Of a stretch of 46,887 nucleotides of DNA, positions 44,451-46,887 are shown in pieces (within the stretch, counting starts at the first letter, position 1; the number at the start of each line of letters is the position of its first letter). The position numbers and the translations under genes were made by a program. A model generated the notes under the pieces. It had not been told where the DNA came from, did not search any database, and worked only from the letters and a program-made list of their open reading frames with translations. Source of the DNA: Alphaproteobacteria bacterium (GTDB lineage: Bacteria; Pseudomonadota; Alphaproteobacteria; Rhodobacterales; Rhodobacteraceae); the NCBI GenBank assembly GCA_030433335.1, contig JAUILL010000029.1:1-46887 (forward strand), in the 5' to 3' direction.

Positions 44451-44683
44451 GGGCCGATTCGCTCAGAACCCGCAGCCAAGATCAAGCGGCCCTAAAATAA
44501 AATTGCGCGACTCAGCCCCTTGGAAACCTGAAAATTTGCCGGATTTGGTCAGGAAATCTGGCCAGAATGGCCGCGCTACGTAGTACTTGGTATTTGCCAA
44601 ATGGTATTCCGACACTAAGGTCGCTGCACTTGATAACGATCCGCCCGCCGCAAGGTTGGGCAGAATTTGGGAGGAGAGACCAT
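44451..44683. promoter_or_regulatory. Divergent control region between the two-component system and the TRAP operon
   Basis: 233 nt without a gene. TGGTATT occurs twice in direct repeat (44588-44594 and 44602-44608, 14-nt period) next to CTACGTAG (44577-44584). TTGCCA (44594-44599) and TAAGGT (44616-44621), 16 nt apart, could be the TRAP promoter. The repeats are plausible response-regulator sites. I see no good sigma-54 promoter. Confidence 0.4.
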
Positions 44684-45772
44684 ATGGATCGTCGTTCTTT
44701 TCTGAAGACTTCGGCAATTGGCGGCACCGCAGCTGCAGCCAGCACTCTGGCAGCACCCGCCATCGCGCAGGGCAACCGCACTCTGACCATGGTGACTTCG
44801 GTCCCCCATGGCTTTGCTGTGTTTGATGACGCGGCCGTGTACTTCAACAACGTCGTTCAGGCGATGACCGATGGCCAGATCACCATCGACAAGAAAGCAG
44901 CAGGCGAACTCGTCGGCGGCTTCGAAGTGTTTGATGCTGTGTCGTCGGGCCAGGCGGACATGTACCACTCGGCTGACTACTATTTTGGCGGCCAGCACCC
45001 TGGCTACTACTACTTCACCGCAGTTCCCTTTGGCGCGACCGCGCAGGAACTGTCGACCTGGATGTACCACGGCGGCGGTCAGGAACTGTACGACCAGCTT
45101 GGTGAAATCTTTGGTCTGAAGTCGTTCCACGCAGGGTCTACCGGCATGCAGCCCGGCGGTTGGTTCCGCAAGGAAATCCGCTCGGCAGATGACTTCAACG
45201 GTCTGAAGTTCCGTATGCCCGGCATCGGTGGCCGCGCTCTGGGTCTGACCGGCGCATCGGTTCAGTCGATCCCCGGCGGCGAAATCTACCAAGCACTGGC
45301 ATCCGGCGCGATCGACGGTGCAGAGTGGATCGGTCCCTTTGCTGACGAGCGTCTGGGCTTCCAGGAAGTTTGTAACTTCTACTACACCTCGGGCTTCCAC
45401 GAGCCGGGTTCGGCTCTGTCGGTGTCGTTCAACCGCGACGTCTGGGACAGCCTGACCCCTGCGCAGCAGAACATCATGGAAGTTGCGGCCAAAGCAGCGA
45501 CCACCCACAGCCTGACTCAGGGCATCGCGAACAACGCAGCCGCGCTGAAGCGTATTCAGAGCCAAGGCGTGAAGCTGATGGAATTCTCCGACGACGTCTG
45601 GGATCTGTTCGGCGATGCATCGCTCAAAGCCATGGACGAGTTCATGGACGATCCGATGTACGCAGAAATCCGTACCAGCTTCGAAGAGTCGATGAAGTCG
45701 AGCTCCGAGTGGCTGCAGCGCGCAGACCGCAGCTACGTTCAGCAGCGTGACCGCGTTCTGAACCGCGGCTAA
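44684..45772 (+). CDS. dctP: TRAP transporter substrate-binding protein, TakP-like (DctP family)
   Basis: A 362-aa periplasmic binding protein. The N-terminus MDRRSFLKTSAIGGTAAAAS has a twin-arginine motif (RRSFLK) and ends near APAIAQ, so export through Tat is likely. The body resembles TakP and related oxo-acid/lactate binders: QPGGWFRKEIRSADDFNGLK, FRMPGIGGRALGLTGASVQS, and the ligand-contact block AIDGAEWIGPFADERLGF. Substrate is probably a 2-oxo or hydroxy monocarboxylic acid, not certain. GGAGGAGAG upstream of ATG 44684 decides against a longer frame. Codon bias suggests very high expression. Confidence 0.9.
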   Translation: MDRRSFLKTSAIGGTAAAASTLAAPAIAQGNRTLTMVTSVPHGFAVFDDAAVYFNNVVQAMTDGQITIDKKAAGELVGGFEVFDAVSSGQADMYHSADYYFGGQHPGYYYFTAVPFGATAQELSTWMYHGGGQELYDQLGEIFGLKSFHAGSTGMQPGGWFRKEIRSADDFNGLKFRMPGIGGRALGLTGASVQSIPGGEIYQALASGAIDGAEWIGPFADERLGFQEVCNFYYTSGFHEPGSALSVSFNRDVWDSLTPAQQNIMEVAAKAATTHSLTQGIANNAAALKRIQSQGVKLMEFSDDVWDLFGDASLKAMDEFMDDPMYAEIRTSFEESMKSSSEWLQRADRSYVQQRDRVLNRG

Positions 45773-45790
45773 TCACAGCTTGTGAATCCT

Positions 45791-45815
45791 GGGCACCGCG
45801 TCACTTGCGGTGCCC
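45791..45815 (+). other. Stem-loop between the TRAP binding protein and permease genes
   Basis: GGGCACCGC (45791-45799) pairs perfectly with GCGGTGCCC (45807-45815) around a 7-nt loop, followed by TATTTCG rather than a full T-run. Position and weak tail fit partial termination or 3'-end protection, which would make more binding protein than permease. Confidence 0.7.
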
Positions 45816-45878
45816 TATTTCGTGCAGGCCTCTGGGCTGCAAACTAACCCGCGTCGAAGCGGGACAATCGGGGACATC

Positions 45879-46811
45879 ATGGAACAGGAAAGCATCGGGC
45901 TGGGGGGCGCCTTGCTCTCGGTGTGGGACGGCCTTGTTTGGGCGCTGTCCAACATCGCTATGGCCTTCTACAATTTCTTCTATGCTGTGTCGCATCCCGG
46001 CCTTTGGCTGGATTGGTCGAACAAAGAGGCGTTGTCGCGCTTTGTTTACTACGGCGGCTCGGTCGAATTTTTCTTTGTCATCTTCACTCTCTTCCTGGTC
46101 ATCACTGCGGTCGGTGTCTGGAAAAACAACTTCCTCTGGGGCTGCGTGCGCGGGCTCGAGGCATTTGCGAATACCGCGGGCCGTTTCGCCGCTTGGGCTG
46201 GCCTGATCATGGTGCTGCAGCAGACCGTGATCGTTCTGATGCAGCGCATCTTCGCGCGTCCTGACGTGGTGCTGGGCTTTGGTATTCCCGTTGGTTTTGA
46301 CGTGAGTTGGTGGTCCGAAGAGTTGAAGCTGTGGAACGCGATCGTGGTTGCGATGTGTGTCAGCTACACCTTTGTCCAAGGCGGCCACGTGCGCGTGGAC
46401 TTGGTTTATGCCGCTGTCAGCCACCGCGTTCAGCGCGTGATCGACATGGTTGGCTCGCTGATCTTCATGATGCCGCTTGCCGTGATCACGTGGATGTACG
46501 GCTGGTACTTCCTGTGGCGCCACCTGATCGTGCCCAAGCCGTCGGCCTCTGACCAACTGGACCGTCTGCTGATGAAGTCGCGCGCCTTGCGCTGGAACGT
46601 GGAAACCATTGGTTTCTCGGCCAATGGCTTTACCGGCTACTTCCTGTTCAAAATCCTGCTCGTGACCTTCGCTGGTATGGTCTTCATCCATGCCTGCGCA
46701 TTCTTCTGGCGTTCCTATCTGGAATACAAAGAAGGCCCGGATTCCGCTGGCCGCTTTGTGGACCGCGATACGCTGGGTGAAGGCGAAGAAGCCTACGAAG
46801 GCACCCATTAA
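45879..46811 (+). CDS. dctQ: TRAP transporter small permease (DctQ), long form
   Basis: A 310-aa membrane protein, well above the ~160-230 aa usual for DctQ. An N-terminal part (~1-90) with extra hydrophobic segments precedes the DctQ core, which contains NAIVVAMCVSYTFVQGGHVR and VDLVYAAVSHRVQRVIDMVG (the conserved R-V-D-L segment of DctQ), with WMYGWYFLWRHL after. Long DctQ forms are known beside TakP-type binders. ATG 45879 with GGGGA just upstream. DctM follows after 17 nt. Confidence 0.88.
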   Translation: MEQESIGLGGALLSVWDGLVWALSNIAMAFYNFFYAVSHPGLWLDWSNKEALSRFVYYGGSVEFFFVIFTLFLVITAVGVWKNNFLWGCVRGLEAFANTAGRFAAWAGLIMVLQQTVIVLMQRIFARPDVVLGFGIPVGFDVSWWSEELKLWNAIVVAMCVSYTFVQGGHVRVDLVYAAVSHRVQRVIDMVGSLIFMMPLAVITWMYGWYFLWRHLIVPKPSASDQLDRLLMKSRALRWNVETIGFSANGFTGYFLFKILLVTFAGMVFIHACAFFWRSYLEYKEGPDSAGRFVDRDTLGEGEEAYEGTH

Positions 46812-46828
46812 TTCAAGGCGGATAAGAC

Positions 46829-46887
46829 ATGCTATTCGGACTAGACGGCGTAGAGATCGGCCTGATCATCGTCTTTTTGTGCCTGTT
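46829..46887 (+). CDS. dctM: TRAP transporter large permease (DctM), N-terminal fragment
   Basis: Only 19 codons are in the window: MLFGLDGVEIGLIIVFLCL, a membrane-segment start in the expected position after dctQ. AAGG lies 11-14 nt upstream. The call rests on context and hydrophobicity; the rest is outside. Confidence 0.75.
   Translation, partial: MLFGLDGVEIGLIIVFLCL

Noticed and set aside
44540..44600. Sigma-54 (RpoN) promoter before the TRAP operon
   Set aside because: No GG-N10-GC element with correct spacing and flanks could be found, and the regulator is NarL-type rather than an RpoN activator.
1..46887. CRISPR arrays, prophage genes, toxin-antitoxin or restriction systems
   Set aside because: Looked for and not seen: no regularly spaced repeats, integrase, capsid or nuclease-methylase genes.

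Overview
The window looks like a chromosomal segment of a Rhodobacterales (Rhodobacteraceae / Roseobacter-clade) alphaproteobacterium. It is GC-rich with tightly packed core genes. It carries lineage-typical blocks: ppiD-trpE, fabI next to pdxH, vitamin-B12-dependent nrdJ, prfA-prmC-DUF4167, lptF-lptG-lptD-surA-pdxA-rsmA, pepA-holC, an ABC-F ATPase next to ndk, ilvB-ilvN, and a TRAP transporter beside a two-component system. Most of it is housekeeping. No prophage, CRISPR array, toxin-antitoxin pair or island was seen; the only mobile element is the end of an IS5-like element at the left edge.

Layout. 1-470: IS5-like transposase start, a 41-codon membrane ORF that appears cut by the IS, and the terminator of trpE. 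468-6006 (minus): fabI-lysE-gpt, then ppiD-trpE. 6119-7986 (plus): pdxH, a double cold-shock-domain protein overlapping a DUF192 gene, and tRNA-Pro(TGG). 7987-12816: a 587-nt structured region, nrdJ, an 86-aa protein and a possible 35-aa protein ending in a TTCG terminator. 12962-16896: a pqiA1-pqiA2-pqiB-pqiC operon for envelope lipid transport. 17057-18330: a 68-aa protein plus a FIST-like 328-aa protein of unknown role. 18351-20262 (minus): an orphan ferric-iron binding protein with a dyad across its promoter, and mazG. 20326-22925 (plus): M20 amidohydrolase, agmatinase-like gene, DUF1499. 22957-25827: prfA, prmC, DUF4167. 25833-33306 (minus): the LPS-export / outer-membrane-folding operon. 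33368-38494: pepA-holC, then aspartic protease, marC and ABC-F on the minus strand. 38694-39678: ndk, tfoX-like gene, and a 47-aa lysine-rich protein whose ribosome site lies in an inverted repeat. 39709-42306 (minus): ilvB-ilvN behind a complete transcription attenuator. 42367-46887: NarL-type two-component system divergent from a TRAP transporter that runs off the right edge.

How the genes work together. The minus-strand operon 25833-33251 joins LPS export (LptF, LptG, LptD) to outer-membrane chaperoning (SurA), coupled by ATGA/TAATG overlaps to pdxA and rsmA. The pqi operon supplies a second envelope lipid route. In ilvBN the promoter, the 16-codon leader peptide MDQSVVLVVENWRMGR, an antiterminator stem and an overlapping terminator can all be read directly; this is the best-supported regulatory device here. 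The cache-domain sensor kinase and its LuxR-type regulator probably control the adjacent TakP-like TRAP transporter.

Limits: functions come from reading motifs in the translations. Promoters, operators and RNA folds are from visual inspection only.
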